Shown in pieces: positions 9,813 to 18,775 of a DNA stretch of 64,000 nucleotides. Location of the stretch: the NCBI RefSeq assembly GCF_002949795.1, contig NZ_CP026692.1:803501-867500 (forward strand), written 5' to 3'. Position 1 is the first letter of the stretch; each line of letters opens with the position of its first letter. This DNA comes from Nostoc sp. 'Lobaria pulmonaria (5183) cyanobiont'. Its GTDB lineage: Bacteria > Cyanobacteriota > Cyanobacteriia > Cyanobacteriales > Nostocaceae. Under the pieces are notes generated by a model. The model made no database searches. It worked only from the letters and a program-made list of their open reading frames with translations, and had not been told where the DNA came from. The translations under genes were made by a program, and so were the position numbers.

Positions 9813-9835
9813 ATTTTTATCCTCTGTGGTGCAAA

Positions 9836-10915
9836 TCAGAAGTGCAAAGCGCCCAATTCTTGACGAACAGTAGCAATATCATGTTGAAATTGCGAACCAT
9901 TTCCATTGGGTGAAGTGTGACCCAATGCTTGTAAATCTGCTTCCACCATTAAGGAAACTAATTCTTCAAAGGTTACTGATGGTGTCCAGCCCAACTTCTG
10001 CCGTGCTTTGGTAGAATCGCCAATCAATAACTCTACCTCAGATGGACGCAGGTAACGCTCATCAAACTCTACATAATCTTGCCAATTGAGATTTACATAA
10101 TTAAATGCAAGTTCTAAAAACTCCCGCACCGAGTGGGTTTCACCAGTAGCAATTACGTAATCGTCTGGCTGGTCTTTCTGCACCATCAACCACATTGCTT
10201 TGACGTAATCCTTTGCATAGCCCCAATCTCGCTTGGCATCTAGATTACCCATGTAAATTTTTTTCTGCTTCCCAGCAACGATACCAGCCACTGCTCTAGT
10301 AATTTTGCGGGTTACAAAGGTTTCACCCCGCCGTGGTGACTCGTGGTTAAAAAGTATGCCGTTACAAGCAAATAAATTATAAGATTCACGATAATTTACA
10401 GTTTGCCAGTGAGCGTAAACTTTCGCACAGGCATACGGACTGCGGGGATAAAAGGGCGTTGTCTCAATTTGAGGTACTGCTTGTACTAAACCGTACATTT
10501 CAGAAGAACCCGCCTGGTAAAATCGCACTTGAATTCCGGTACGCTGTTGGTAGTCCCGAATTGCTTCTAACAGACGCAGTGTCCCCATTCCTACAGCATC
10601 TACTGTGTATTCTGGTGAATCAAAGCTGACTCTGACATGGGATTGAGCGCCGAGGTTGTAAATCTCTACTGGCTTTACTTCTTCTAAAATACGCCGCAAC
10701 GTTGTACCATCTGTCAAGTCACCGTAGTGAAGAAACAAGCGCACTCCCTCTTTGTGGGGGTCTTCGTAAATGTGATCGATGCGGTCTGTGTTGAAGGTAG
10801 AAGTCCGGCGAATGATGCCATGAACCTCATAACCTTGTTCCAACAAAAACTCACTTAGATATGAACCATCTTGTCCAGTAATACCAGTAATCAACGCTCG
10901 CTTCTGTTGCGTCAT
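9836..10915 (-). CDS. gmd: GDP-mannose 4,6-dehydratase
   Basis: 359 aa from the ATG at 10915. It makes GDP-4-keto-6-deoxy-D-mannose from GDP-mannose, the step before fcl. Motifs: [14 protein letters not shown] (NADP-binding), [25 protein letters not shown] with the catalytic Ser/Glu, [10 protein letters not shown] (Tyr-x3-Lys) and [20 protein letters not shown] two codons upstream is possible, but the ATG matches the usual family N-terminus. First gene of the gmd-fcl operon. Confidence 0.95.
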   Translation of the reverse strand: MTQQKRALITGITGQDGSYLSEFLLEQGYEVHGIIRRTSTFNTDRIDHIYEDPHKEGVRLFLHYGDLTDGTTLRRILEEVKPVEIYNLGAQSHVRVSFDSPEYTVDAVGMGTLRLLEAIRDYQQRTGIQVRFYQAGSSEMYGLVQAVPQIETTPFYPRSPYACAKVYAHWQTVNYRESYNLFACNGILFNHESPRRGETFVTRKITRAVAGIVAGKQKKIYMGNLDAKRDWGYAKDYVKAMWLMVQKDQPDDYVIATGETHSVREFLELAFNYVNLNWQDYVEFDERYLRPSEVELLIGDSTKARQKLGWTPSVTFEELVSLMVEADLQALGHTSPNGNGSQFQHDIATVRQELGALHF

Positions 10916-11401
10916 GCTCAATTATCCCTTGTTGTCTTTGATTAAAAATTTACAACCAATCTGATACAACCTAGCAGCTAATTGCTGAATTGCCTAATGG
11001 GAAACCTACGAGTTCTTGTAGTTATAAGAATTTTACCGTCAATAAATATACTTAATCAAAAGCAATTTAGCACGTAAGTCCAATATTAGATAGCTCAAGA
11101 TTATTTAATTATGTATATTTTTTCACCAGATAGATCAAGATTATTTTTATGTATGTTGTTTTTTTGTCAAAACTTCATATATCTTTAGTTTTGTGAAGAC
11201 TTAATAAAATAGGGATTTTAAATTAGACTTCTGGCAAAATGCAAATCAGGGCAAAAGCGCCAAAGAACCACACTCACAGAAGTCTGAATTAAGTAGAAAA
11301 GCACAAATTATAGAAACAAAGATGAGCAATACTTTAGCTTTAGGGGAGAATTGGTACTTAGGGGCATTAACTGCCCCACAGAATCCACCTTAAGTAGTTA
11401 C
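10916..11401. other. Intergenic region upstream of gmd, with a 40-bp imperfect tandem repeat
   Basis: About 486 bp, very AT-rich. At 11088-11167 two imperfect 40-bp units are seen, each starting AGATAG(C/A)TCAAGATTATTT and ending in a T-rich stretch. It should contain the gmd promoter. The region also receives the 3' end of the minus-strand sugar transferase gene. No gene is supported. Confidence 0.6.
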
Positions 11402-12160
11402 TCAATATGCCCCGTTATTTTTGGGCAGAATGACCACATCAACAGTTTTCAAGATGATCCATAAATCAAGCCAGAAATTCCTAAATTTGACATAATGCAG
11501 GTCTATTTGGACTCTTCGAGGATAGGGAATGTCATTACGCCCAGATACCTGCCACAACCCAGTAATTCCTGGACGGATTGTTAAAATGTCGTCAATGTGA
11601 TAACCGTATTTTGGCAGTTCTTCTGCTACCAAGGGTCGGGGACCGACTACACTCATGTCCCCTTTTAAAACGTTCCAGAACTGGGGAAATTCGTCTAAGC
11701 TAGTAATTCGCAAAAATCGACCAATTTTGGTAATCCGCGGGTCTTGTTTCAGCTTAAAACTGCTCTCAAATTCTTGTCGTAATTCGGGCGAGGTTTCCAT
11801 CATTTGCATGAGGATTTCATCCGCATTGCTTACCATTGTTCGGAATTTAATACAATTAAACGCTTTGTAATTTTTCCCAACCCGTTCCTGGACATAAAAA
11901 ATTGGGCCTTCTGAGCTAAAGGCAATCAGCAAGGTCAAAATTAAGTAGACGGGGAAGAACAAAATTAATACCGACAGCGAAAACACTATATCGAACAGTC
12001 GTTTGGCAAACTCTCCGTTTAAACCCTGAAAAGATAAACCTTTGGGCTTAAGTTTTGGCGTCTTTGTTTTTTGACCGCGTTTTAAGAAACGCGTAGACGC
12101 TCTAGTGTCTTGTCGTACGCCTCGCTTGCCGGAGAGGAGTGAGCTCTGGGCAGTCATCAT
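11402..12160 (-). CDS. Sugar-phosphate transferase for exopolysaccharide synthesis
   Basis: 252 aa from tandem ATG codons at 12160 preceded by AAGGAG, although spacing is tight. After a basic, probably unstructured N-terminal stretch of about 45 residues there is one membrane segment (RLFDIVFSLSVLILFFPVYLI region). The catalytic domain follows: CIKFRTMVSNADEIL, QDPRITKIGRFLRITSLDEFPQ (Asp-Glu pair), LKGDMSVVGPRPLVAEEL and RPGITGLWQVSGRND. It loads a sugar phosphate on a polyprenyl carrier in the inner membrane. The N-terminal RGVRQDTRASTRF segment is encoded by a small dispersed repeat. The GT4 gene 12269-13411 is upstream on the same strand. Confidence 0.92.
   Translation of the reverse strand: MMTAQSSLLSGKRGVRQDTRASTRFLKRGQKTKTPKLKPKGLSFQGLNGEFAKRLFDIVFSLSVLILFFPVYLILTLLIAFSSEGPIFYVQERVGKNYKAFNCIKFRTMVSNADEILMQMMETSPELRQEFESSFKLKQDPRITKIGRFLRITSLDEFPQFWNVLKGDMSVVGPRPLVAEELPKYGYHIDDILTIRPGITGLWQVSGRNDIPYPRRVQIDLHYVKFRNFWLDLWIILKTVDVVILPKNNGAY
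12088..12136. repeat. Small dispersed repeat in the 5' end of the sugar transferase gene
   Basis: The stretch has the ACGCGTAGACGC and GTACGCCTCGCTTGCCGG style of the GC-rich small dispersed repeats scattered in Nostoc genomes and seen elsewhere in this window. It is translated within the poorly conserved N-terminal extension of the enzyme. Boundaries are approximate. Confidence 0.5.
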
Positions 12161-12268
12161 ACTCCTTAATAATCCACACCACACATAGTCCCAATATTAA
12201 AGCCAAAATGAGGTGCTTCTGGGGGAAATTGCCAAAAGCCTAAAAAAATAAGACGTTAACTAAGACCA

Positions 12269-13411
12269 TCATTGCAAAAATGGTCTTTTTTCGTTGCACT
12301 TGTTTACAAAATCTAAATAACGATCTGCAAAGATTTGCGGTGAAAACTGCGCGGCGTGCGATCGCATATACTCGGAATTGAACGAACCCTCATACATTTC
12401 AAACTTTTCTACTGCCTCCAATAAAGCCGCCTCTGTTTGCGTCCTGAAAAATATACCTGTCCCTGTATCCGCACAAGAGCTAATATCTCGCACTGTTTCT
12501 AGAGCACCCCCTGCACCATAAGCAATTATTGGCGTGCCACAGGCTTGTGCTTCCACTAGGGCAATACCAAAATCTTCACAAGCTGCATACACAAACGCCT
12601 TAGCCATAGACATATATTTTTTTACCACATTATCGGGTTGCCATCCGAGTATTTGGATATTTGAGTTTGCCATCTCGCGAATCTTGTTCATTTCATCTCC
12701 TGTACCAATGACTACTAATGGTCGTTTGAGTTGATTAAAAGCCTTGACAATCAACGATATTTGCTTGTAACTCACTAACCGGGAAACTGTCAGGTAAAAG
12801 TCCTCTTTCTCAGACAGAAACGGAAATTCCGCAATATTCACTGGTGGGTAAATAACTGTTGCTTCTCGCCGATAGCAACGCCAAATCCGCCGAGCTGTAT
12901 GTTGCGAGTTGGCAATGAAATAATCAACGCGATTGGCACTCAATACATCCCACTGACGCAAGCGATGTAATAAATATCGCGTCACCCATCCAGGTAAACC
13001 ACTACCCAGTTTGCTGTGGCGCAGATAATCAAAGGTCAAGTCCCAGGCATAGCGCATAGGGCTGTGACAGTAGCAAATATGCATCTGTTCGGGAGTGGTA
13101 AGGATTCCTTTGGCAACAGCATGGGATGAAGACAGAATGACATCATAATGCCGCAAATCAAGTTGTTCAATTGCCAAGGGCCACAAAGGCAAGTATTTTT
13201 GTATACCGTTGCGGGCATAGGGAAAGTTCTGGAGAAACGTCTTGCCAATTTGACGCTTATATAAATAACTTTCTCTATTGCTGGATTCAAAATCTATGAG
13301 AGCATACAAATCAGCATCAATGTGATTCAAAATTTCTCGGACAACGAGTTCTGAACCACCTGTGGCTTTGGGTGTTAGCCACTCATGAACTAGAGCATAT
13401 TTCAAGGGCAC
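12269..13411 (-). CDS. Family 4 glycosyltransferase
   Basis: 380 aa from a GTG start. GT-B fold retaining glycosyltransferase: N-terminal domain with YALVHEWLTPKATGGSE (acceptor-side glycine loop), CYCHSPMRYAWD, and a C-terminal nucleotide-sugar domain with ATVIYPPVN, FYLTVSRLVSYKQ, VVIGTGDE and EDFGIALVEAQACGTPIIAYGAGG, which contains the E-x7-E donor-binding motif. It is cytoplasmic or membrane-associated. Being beside the sugar-phosphate transferase and close to gmd-fcl, it probably adds mannose or a related sugar to a surface polysaccharide; donor and acceptor are inference. Confidence 0.92.
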   Translation of the reverse strand: MPLKYALVHEWLTPKATGGSELVVREILNHIDADLYALIDFESSNRESYLYKRQIGKTFLQNFPYARNGIQKYLPLWPLAIEQLDLRHYDVILSSSHAVAKGILTTPEQMHICYCHSPMRYAWDLTFDYLRHSKLGSGLPGWVTRYLLHRLRQWDVLSANRVDYFIANSQHTARRIWRCYRREATVIYPPVNIAEFPFLSEKEDFYLTVSRLVSYKQISLIVKAFNQLKRPLVVIGTGDEMNKIREMANSNIQILGWQPDNVVKKYMSMAKAFVYAACEDFGIALVEAQACGTPIIAYGAGGALETVRDISSCADTGTGIFFRTQTEAALLEAVEKFEMYEGSFNSEYMRSHAAQFSPQIFADRYLDFVNKCNEKRPFLQ

Positions 13412-13572
13412 AGCTAACTTGAATAAGTGGAAAATACAAAGGCTAATTTGATGACGTTAACTGAAAAGTTTCCCCTTGTGATTAATTAACGGGAAGCGCC
13501 CCAGATTAGCACATAAGACGGAATCTTTTCCCCAGAGGTTCCAGATGGATGCGGCAACCTGATAATCTCAGA

Positions 13573-13628
13573 TTGGGCATTGGGTATGGGGCATTGGGTA
13601 TGAGGCATTGGGTATGGGGCATGGGTTA
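13573..13628. repeat. Heptamer-type tandem repeat (GGCATTGGGTATG)
   Basis: Repeats of the units GGGCATT, GGGTATG and GGGCATG run for about 55 bp between the GT4 gene and the CSP41-like gene. This is the short tandemly repeated repetitive (STRR) type seen in heterocystous cyanobacteria. The remaining intergenic sequence shows no gene. Confidence 0.85.
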
Positions 13629-13705
13629 TTCTTCTTGTCCTTTTTGCTTCTCTAGTCCCCAGTCCCTACTCCCTTGATGACAACTGATATAGAAAGGGTG
13701 AATTT

Positions 13706-14644
13706 ATGCGAATTCTGATTATGGGTGGTACTCGGTTCATTGGTGTCTATTTAACTCAACTACTAGTGGAACAAGGACACGAGGTGGTGTTGTTCAATCG
13801 TGGGAATCGACCAGCACCTTCTTTACAGGGAGTAGGACAAATTATAGGCGATCGCACTGATACTACTCAATTAAAAGCAAAATTATCACAAGAAAACTTT
13901 GATGTCATTTTTGACAATAACGGGCGGGAACTTACTGATACTCAACCACTAGCAGAAATTTTTCAAGACCGAGTGCAACATTTTGTGTATATGAGTTCTG
14001 CGGGGGTGTATCTCAAATCCGATCAATTGCCCCACATAGAAGGCGATGCAGTAGATCCCAAAAGTCGCCATAAGGGTAAACATGAAACAGAAGCTTATCT
14101 GACTCAATTGGGATTACCATTCACTTCTATTCGTCCTACTTATATTTACGGGCCTCGTAATTATAATGAGTTGGAAGGCTGGTTTTTTGACAGAATTGTG
14201 CGCGATCGCCCCATTCCTATCCCTGGAAATGGCTTGCATATCACGCAGCTAGGTCATGTAAAAGACTTGGCACTAGCAATGACTCAGGTTTTGGGCAATA
14301 AACAAGCCATAGGACAGATTTATAATATCTCTGGCGATCGCTTTGTCACTTTTGATGGTTTAGCCCGTGCTAGTGCTGTAGCGGCTGGCAAATCACCTGA
14401 TGCTGTCCAAATCGTCCACTACGACCCGAAAAAGTTTGATTTTGGCAAACGCAAAGCTTTTCCGATGCGGGTGCAGCATTTCTTTGCTTCGGTGAATAAA
14501 GCGCAAACAGAATTAAACTGGCATCCTGAATATGATTTGATTTCTGGTTTACAAGATTCTTTGGAAAATGACTATTTGGCTAATGCAAAAGACAAAGCTG
14601 ATGTTGATTTTTCTGTCGATGAGGAAATTTTAAAAGCGTTGTGA
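13706..14644 (+). CDS. CSP41-like NAD-dependent epimerase/dehydratase-fold protein
   Basis: 312 aa. Extended SDR fold with an N-terminal Rossmann motif (LIMGGTRFIGVYLTQLL), NRGNRPAP, DNNGRE, YMSSAGVYLKSDQLPH, and RPTYIYGPRNYNELEGWFFDRI. These match the cyanobacterial homologues of chloroplast CSP41, which in plants bind and stabilise RNA rather than act as sugar epimerases. A canonical Tyr-x3-Lys pair is not obvious, which agrees with a non-enzymatic or altered role. Annotators often label such genes UDP-glucose epimerase; I consider the CSP41-like call better. Confidence 0.8.
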   Translation: MRILIMGGTRFIGVYLTQLLVEQGHEVVLFNRGNRPAPSLQGVGQIIGDRTDTTQLKAKLSQENFDVIFDNNGRELTDTQPLAEIFQDRVQHFVYMSSAGVYLKSDQLPHIEGDAVDPKSRHKGKHETEAYLTQLGLPFTSIRPTYIYGPRNYNELEGWFFDRIVRDRPIPIPGNGLHITQLGHVKDLALAMTQVLGNKQAIGQIYNISGDRFVTFDGLARASAVAAGKSPDAVQIVHYDPKKFDFGKRKAFPMRVQHFFASVNKAQTELNWHPEYDLISGLQDSLENDYLANAKDKADVDFSVDEEILKAL

Positions 14645-14656
14645 GTAAAGATGTTT

Positions 14657-14680
14657 AGGGGCATATCGCTATGTGCCCTT
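14657..14680. terminator. Hairpin between convergent genes
   Basis: A 9-bp stem with two G-U pairs (AGGGGCATA with TATGTGCCCTT side, loop TCGCT) lies 12 bp after the CSP41-like stop codon and faces the end of the minus-strand Uma2 remnant. It lacks a good U tract, so termination is only probable. Confidence 0.45.
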
Positions 14681-14698
14681 ACTGATGCGATCGCATCT

Positions 14699-15121
14699 TC
14701 ATAACTCATCAGGGTTAACGCCTAACTCTCGCAGTTGTGCTGCTAATCTGTTAGCACGTTGACTTTCTCGTTCTAGTTTTTCTAGCGGTGTGGGAAGCCA
14801 ATTCCCACTTGCATCATACCAACGTAGCCACAATCGCTCAATTTGTTGGTAAGAACCTTGCCAAAGTCCTAAGCCCAGTTCCAAACCCGGCATCCAGACC
14901 CGTAGAGTACTCAAATCCAATTCATTGTAGCGGTCTGCAACTAATTGGAATGCTTGAAGTTTGTCAGTGTAGCGATCAAACACAATGTAGTAAGGAACTC
15001 GCAAAATCGTAGGACTTCTTTGGGGGAGAGAGGCGGGTCTGTTTGGTACATAAGGAGAATCTTGACCGACTAACTTTAAGTTAACGAATTGCGGTAAAGA
15101 TTTGGTCAAAGTCAAAATCAA
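14699..15121 (-). pseudogene. 5'-truncated Uma2-family (DUF820) endonuclease gene
   Basis: 140 codons matching the C-terminal half of cyanobacterial Uma2 proteins: ILRVPYYIVFDRYTDKLQAF, LVADRYNELDLSTLRVWMPG, LELGLGLWQGSYQQIERLWL and the terminal coiled coil ERESQRANRLAAQLRELGVNPDEL. The N-terminal part of the restriction-endonuclease-like fold that normally comes first is absent, and the sequence before the first codon does not continue the family. Uma2 genes are numerous and turn over rapidly in cyanobacteria, so a decayed copy is the likeliest reading. A short expressed protein cannot be excluded. Confidence 0.7.
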
Positions 15122-15279
15122 AAATATTTTCTTCTACCTGGGAAAGACGCGATAAATTGCGTTTTTAGTTTTTACTGGAACAGGAATGAAAATTTTCTCA
15201 TTAGTTAGACAAGATTTTTTTATAATTACCTCGAAGCTACTCAAACTAGTTTCTGTAAATACTGTTGTTGGTTGATAAA

Positions 15280-16164
15280 ATGAGCCAGGTTTTGCAATAT
15301 CCACTCCAGAATGTTCTAGAAGCCCGTGCCCGTTTAGGTGAAGGCCCTATCTGGGACTCTACCCAAAACCTAATTTACTGGGTTGATATCTACAACTATC
15401 GGGTACATCAGTTCAATCCTGATACGGGGAAAGACTTATTTTTTGATGTGGGAGATGTGGTCGGCGCGATCGCAATAGCAGGTAAAGATAATTTAATTAT
15501 GGCACTGCGTCATCACCTAGCATTCCTCAACACCCAAACAGGTGAAGTTACCCCAATTTTGGAAATTGAAGGAAATCTCCCAGATAACCGCCTCAATGAT
15601 GGCAAATGTGACCCCCAAGGCCGCTTTTGGTTCGGCTCAATGTGTTCTTTAGAAAAACCCCAGGCTAGCCTTTATCGCTATGATCGTGACGGTTCATTGC
15701 ATGTAATGGAAACGGGATTGACTCTCTCTAATGGTCTGGGTTGGAGTCCCGATCAAAAAACATTTTACTTGAGTGATTCTCCCCATAAAAAGATATACGC
15801 TTACGACTTTAATTCAGTAACAGGTAACATTACTAATCGCCGGATTTTTGTTGATTTAACTCATGAATCTTTCTACCCAGATGGGTTAACAATAGATAGT
15901 CAAGGAAATATTTGGTCAGCCATGTGGGATGGGTGGTGTGTGATTCGTTTCAACCCCAAGGGTGAAGAGATATTGCGGATTAATCTACCCGTTCCACTCG
16001 TAACGAGTTGTACCTTTGGTGGCGAAGATTTGCAAACCCTCTACATCACCACGGCTTCAGTTGGACTCAGCCAAGCAGAGATTGAAAAAAGTTTCTATTC
16101 AGGTGATTTGTTTGCTCTACAAACTGATGTTACTGGATTACCTAGCTATAATTTTGAGAAATAA
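15280..16164 (+). CDS. SMP-30/gluconolactonase/LRE family lactonase
   Basis: 294 aa from the ATG at 15280; an upstream in-frame TTG at 15265 is less likely. Six-bladed propeller of the SMP-30 family, which hydrolyses sugar lactones using one divalent metal. Likely metal ligands are visible: Glu in LGEGPIWD, Asn in RLNDGKCDPQGRFWFG, Asn in LSNGLGWS and Asp in FYPDGLTID. Cytoplasmic, with no signal peptide. Substrate is not predictable. It stands alone, followed by the 21-bp minisatellite. Confidence 0.88.
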   Translation: MSQVLQYPLQNVLEARARLGEGPIWDSTQNLIYWVDIYNYRVHQFNPDTGKDLFFDVGDVVGAIAIAGKDNLIMALRHHLAFLNTQTGEVTPILEIEGNLPDNRLNDGKCDPQGRFWFGSMCSLEKPQASLYRYDRDGSLHVMETGLTLSNGLGWSPDQKTFYLSDSPHKKIYAYDFNSVTGNITNRRIFVDLTHESFYPDGLTIDSQGNIWSAMWDGWCVIRFNPKGEEILRINLPVPLVTSCTFGGEDLQTLYITTASVGLSQAEIEKSFYSGDLFALQTDVTGLPSYNFEK

Positions 16165-16282
16165 AGTAGTAGTTGTGTTAAGGTGATCTGCTAAATTGCC
16201 TCTCGCATTCGTTCAACTCGACTCTTTACTTGTTTGCAAATTCTAAAAATTCTGAGTTTTGAACTTTTGATCTTGAAGTTCC

Positions 16283-16504
16283 AAGTTCAAAGGTGCAACT
16301 TCCGTGTTCAAAGGTGCAACTTCCGAGTTCAAAGGTGCAACTTCCGAGTTCAAAGGCTCAACTTCCGAGTTCAGAGGCTCAACGTCCAAGTTCAAAGGTG
16401 CAACTTCCGAGTTCAGAGGCTCAACTTTCGAGTTCAGAGGCTCAACCTCCGAGTTCAGAGGCTCAACCTCCGAGTTCAGAGGTGCAACTTCCAAGTTCTA
16501 AAGG
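16283..16504. repeat. 21-bp minisatellite, 10 full units plus a partial one
   Basis: Ten units of consensus GAGTTCAAAGGTGCAACTTCC (variants AAAGG/AGAGG and GTGC/CTC) run from 16283 to 16492, with a 12-bp partial unit after. Because 21 is a multiple of three and the unit lacks stops in several frames, long artificial open frames appear on both strands, with heptapeptides such as VQRCNFR (plus) or EVEPLNS (minus). None has an ATG start with a ribosome-binding site, so I annotate a repeat and not a gene. Confidence 0.95.
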
Positions 16505-16588
16505 ACTTCCAAATAAAAAAACATTAGTACCATGCAGCTTATTTGATCTCACTTTGAACTTAAAGGTTTATTTTTCCTAGTTACAATA

Positions 16589-17116
16589 CTATATTGCCGT
16601 TTCATTAGTGCTGACTTTTTGTGGCAAAAGATAAATACCCCCAGAGATTAAAGTCAAGGCGACAGAAATCCAAAAGGCAATCAGACAGGGAATTTGCCAG
16701 ACTTCAGGTAGTGGCGCAATTAGAAGTGCGATCGCGATTATTTGACTAACAGTTTTGAGTTTACCCCAAATATTTGCCCCGGTAATTGTCGTTTGATTCA
16801 CTCGCCAACCAGCGATCGCTAATTCCCGCGCTAAAATCAAAAATACTCCCCAAGCCGGCACTTTTCCTAGTTCAATAAAAACCATCAATGGCGCAAGTAC
16901 TAGAAATTTATCCACTAAGGGGTCAAGAAACTTACCCAACTCACTAATTTGGTTCAGTTTCCGCGCTAAATAGCCATCTAACCAATCAGTTAAAGCCGCA
17001 ACGATAAAAATCGCTAAACATATCCATCTAGCTTGTGTTGTGGGATTGTACAAGCCATAAAGCAGAAATGGTACACCCAGAAGGCGAGAGAAGGTAATCC
17101 AGTTGGGTAGAGTCAT
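16589..17116 (-). CDS. pgsA: CDP-diacylglycerol--glycerol-3-phosphate 3-phosphatidyltransferase
   Basis: 175 aa. It forms phosphatidylglycerol phosphate, precursor of phosphatidylglycerol, which is essential for photosystems and thylakoids. The CDP-alcohol phosphotransferase signature D-x2-D-G-x2-A-R...G-x3-D-x3-D is complete in TDWLDGYLARKLNQ and GKFLDPLVDK. The N-terminus LPNWITFSRLLGVPF is typical of PgsA. Four or more membrane segments. It is a single gene; the next gene upstream (aspA) is divergent. Confidence 0.95.
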   Translation of the reverse strand: MTLPNWITFSRLLGVPFLLYGLYNPTTQARWICLAIFIVAALTDWLDGYLARKLNQISELGKFLDPLVDKFLVLAPLMVFIELGKVPAWGVFLILARELAIAGWRVNQTTITGANIWGKLKTVSQIIAIALLIAPLPEVWQIPCLIAFWISVALTLISGGIYLLPQKVSTNETAI

Positions 17117-17246
17117 GGAAGATTAAAAATTAACAAGTGTAAAGCAACAAATAGCCAAGCAAATATGCAAAATATATGCAGATTAGTGTATCTGAGTGTA
17201 ACTGCGTGGGAAAATCTGTCTTCTAAAGCTCTCCTAAAACAATACT

Positions 17247-18668
17247 ATGACTGAACACACAGACTCCCAATTCCGCATCGAACGCGATTCGATGGGCGAT
17301 CGCCAAATTGCTAGTAGCGTTTATTACGGTATTCAAACGCTACGAGCTATCGAAAACTTCCCCATTAGCGGCATCAAGCCTTTAGCTACTTACGTAGATG
17401 CCGGATTGATAATTAAAAAAGCTACAGCGATAGTGAATGGAGAACTGAATTGTATTCCCCAAGATATTAGTCAGGCGATTGTGCAAGCAACTGATGAAAT
17501 CTTAGTTGGGAAGTTCCGCGATCAATTTGTTGTGGATGTTTATCAGGCGGGTGCTGGAACATCCCACCACATGAATCTCAACGAAGTTCTCGCAAATCGC
17601 GCCTTAGAAATACTCGGTGAAGAAAAGGGCAATTACAAACGTGTTAGTCCCAATGACCACGTTAATTATGGACAGTCTACCAATGATGTGATTCCTACGG
17701 CAATCCGCATTGGTGGATTATTGGCATTATCTAAGACATTACAGCCAGCAATAGATGGAGCGATCGCATCCTTAGAAGACAAAGCTGTAGAATTTCATGA
17801 TATTGTCAAATCTGGCAGAACCCACTTACAAGACGCTGTACCTGTACGTTTGGGTGAAAATTTTCAGGCTTGGGCGCAAATTCTTACAGAACATCAAAAC
17901 CGGATTTACACCGCCTCTGGGGATTTGATGGTGCTGGGTTTGGGAGGTAGTGCAGCCGGAACGGGATTAAATACTCATCCTCTGTATCGCGCCCGCGTGG
18001 TAGAAGTTCTTTCAGAATTGATTGATACTCCTTTAGAACCTGCACCCCATCTCATGGCAGCAATGCAGAGTATGGCGCCATTTGTAAATGTTTCCGGTGC
18101 TTTACGCAACTTAGCCCAGGATTTAGTTAAAATATCTCACGATTTACGGTTGATGGATTCAGGGCCAAAAACAGGCTTAAAAGAAATTCAACTGCCTCCA
18201 GTGCAACCCGGTTCCTCAATTATGCCAGGGAAATATAACCCAGTCATGGCAGAGATGACATCAATGGTATGTTTTCAGGTGATGGGTTACGATAGTGCGA
18301 TCGCTTTAGCCGCACAAGCCGGACAATTAGAACTAAATGTGATGATGCCGCTGATTGCCTATAACCTAATTCACAGTATCGAAATTCTCGGCAATACCAT
18401 CGCCGCACTCACTGAACGCTGCATTGGCGGAATTACTGCTAATCAAGAACGTTGTTTAGATTATGCCGAAGGCAGTTTAGCTTTAGTAACCGCACTAAAT
18501 ACCCACATCGGTTATCTAAATGCCGCAGCTGTCGCCAAAGAATCTTTAGAAACTGGTAAATCTCTACGGCAGATTGTTTTAGAACGCGGATTGATGAGTG
18601 AAACAGATTTAGCCACAGTGCTAAATCTAGAACAAATGAGTGGTATCTTACCGCTTAAAACAGAATAA
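17247..18668 (+). CDS. aspA: Aspartate ammonia-lyase (class II fumarase/aspartase superfamily)
   Basis: 473 aa. It interconverts L-aspartate with fumarate and ammonia. The N-terminus RIERDSMGDRQIASSVYYGIQTLRAIENF and VDVYQAGAGTSHHMNLNEVLANRA follow aspartase more closely than fumarase. THLQDAVPVRLG and the active-site loop GSSIMPGKYNPVMAEM carry the catalytic serine. The GK in this loop, where E. coli aspartase has AK, is also seen in fumarases, so a fumarase activity is the main alternative. GITANQERC near residue 400 supports aspartase. Length is normal. Confidence 0.85.
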   Translation: MTEHTDSQFRIERDSMGDRQIASSVYYGIQTLRAIENFPISGIKPLATYVDAGLIIKKATAIVNGELNCIPQDISQAIVQATDEILVGKFRDQFVVDVYQAGAGTSHHMNLNEVLANRALEILGEEKGNYKRVSPNDHVNYGQSTNDVIPTAIRIGGLLALSKTLQPAIDGAIASLEDKAVEFHDIVKSGRTHLQDAVPVRLGENFQAWAQILTEHQNRIYTASGDLMVLGLGGSAAGTGLNTHPLYRARVVEVLSELIDTPLEPAPHLMAAMQSMAPFVNVSGALRNLAQDLVKISHDLRLMDSGPKTGLKEIQLPPVQPGSSIMPGKYNPVMAEMTSMVCFQVMGYDSAIALAAQAGQLELNVMMPLIAYNLIHSIEILGNTIAALTERCIGGITANQERCLDYAEGSLALVTALNTHIGYLNAAAVAKESLETGKSLRQIVLERGLMSETDLATVLNLEQMSGILPLKTE

Positions 18669-18670
18669 TA

Positions 18671-18775
18671 GTTATGGGGCATTAGGCATTGGGCATTGGA
18701 AATTGGGGATTAATTATTCTCCTCTGCTCCCCTCTGCCTCTCCTACTCCCCTGCTCCCCTATTCCCTATCTATCC
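18671..18775. repeat. Heptamer and CTCCCCTG-type low-complexity repeats
   Basis: GGGCATTAGGCATTGGGCATTGG units at about 18676-18702 are followed by a pyrimidine-rich stretch of CTCCCCT/CTGCCTC units. An open frame from 18689 reads through it into the DUF362 gene, but the encoded Leu/Pro/Ser-rich N-terminus is repeat-derived and is not taken as protein. Confidence 0.8.

Noticed and set aside
13573-13628. Possible CRISPR-like direct repeats
   Set aside because: The units are contiguous heptamers without spacers, which is the STRR pattern.
16234-16527. Long open frames over the 21-bp minisatellite on both strands
   Set aside because: They exist only because 21 is a multiple of three and the unit lacks stops. 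Starts are TTG or GTG without ribosome-binding sites and no non-repeat domain is present.
18689-18775. N-terminal extension of the DUF362 protein
   Set aside because: The extension is encoded by GGCATTG and CTCCCCTG repeats. The ATG at 18776 begins the conserved part.
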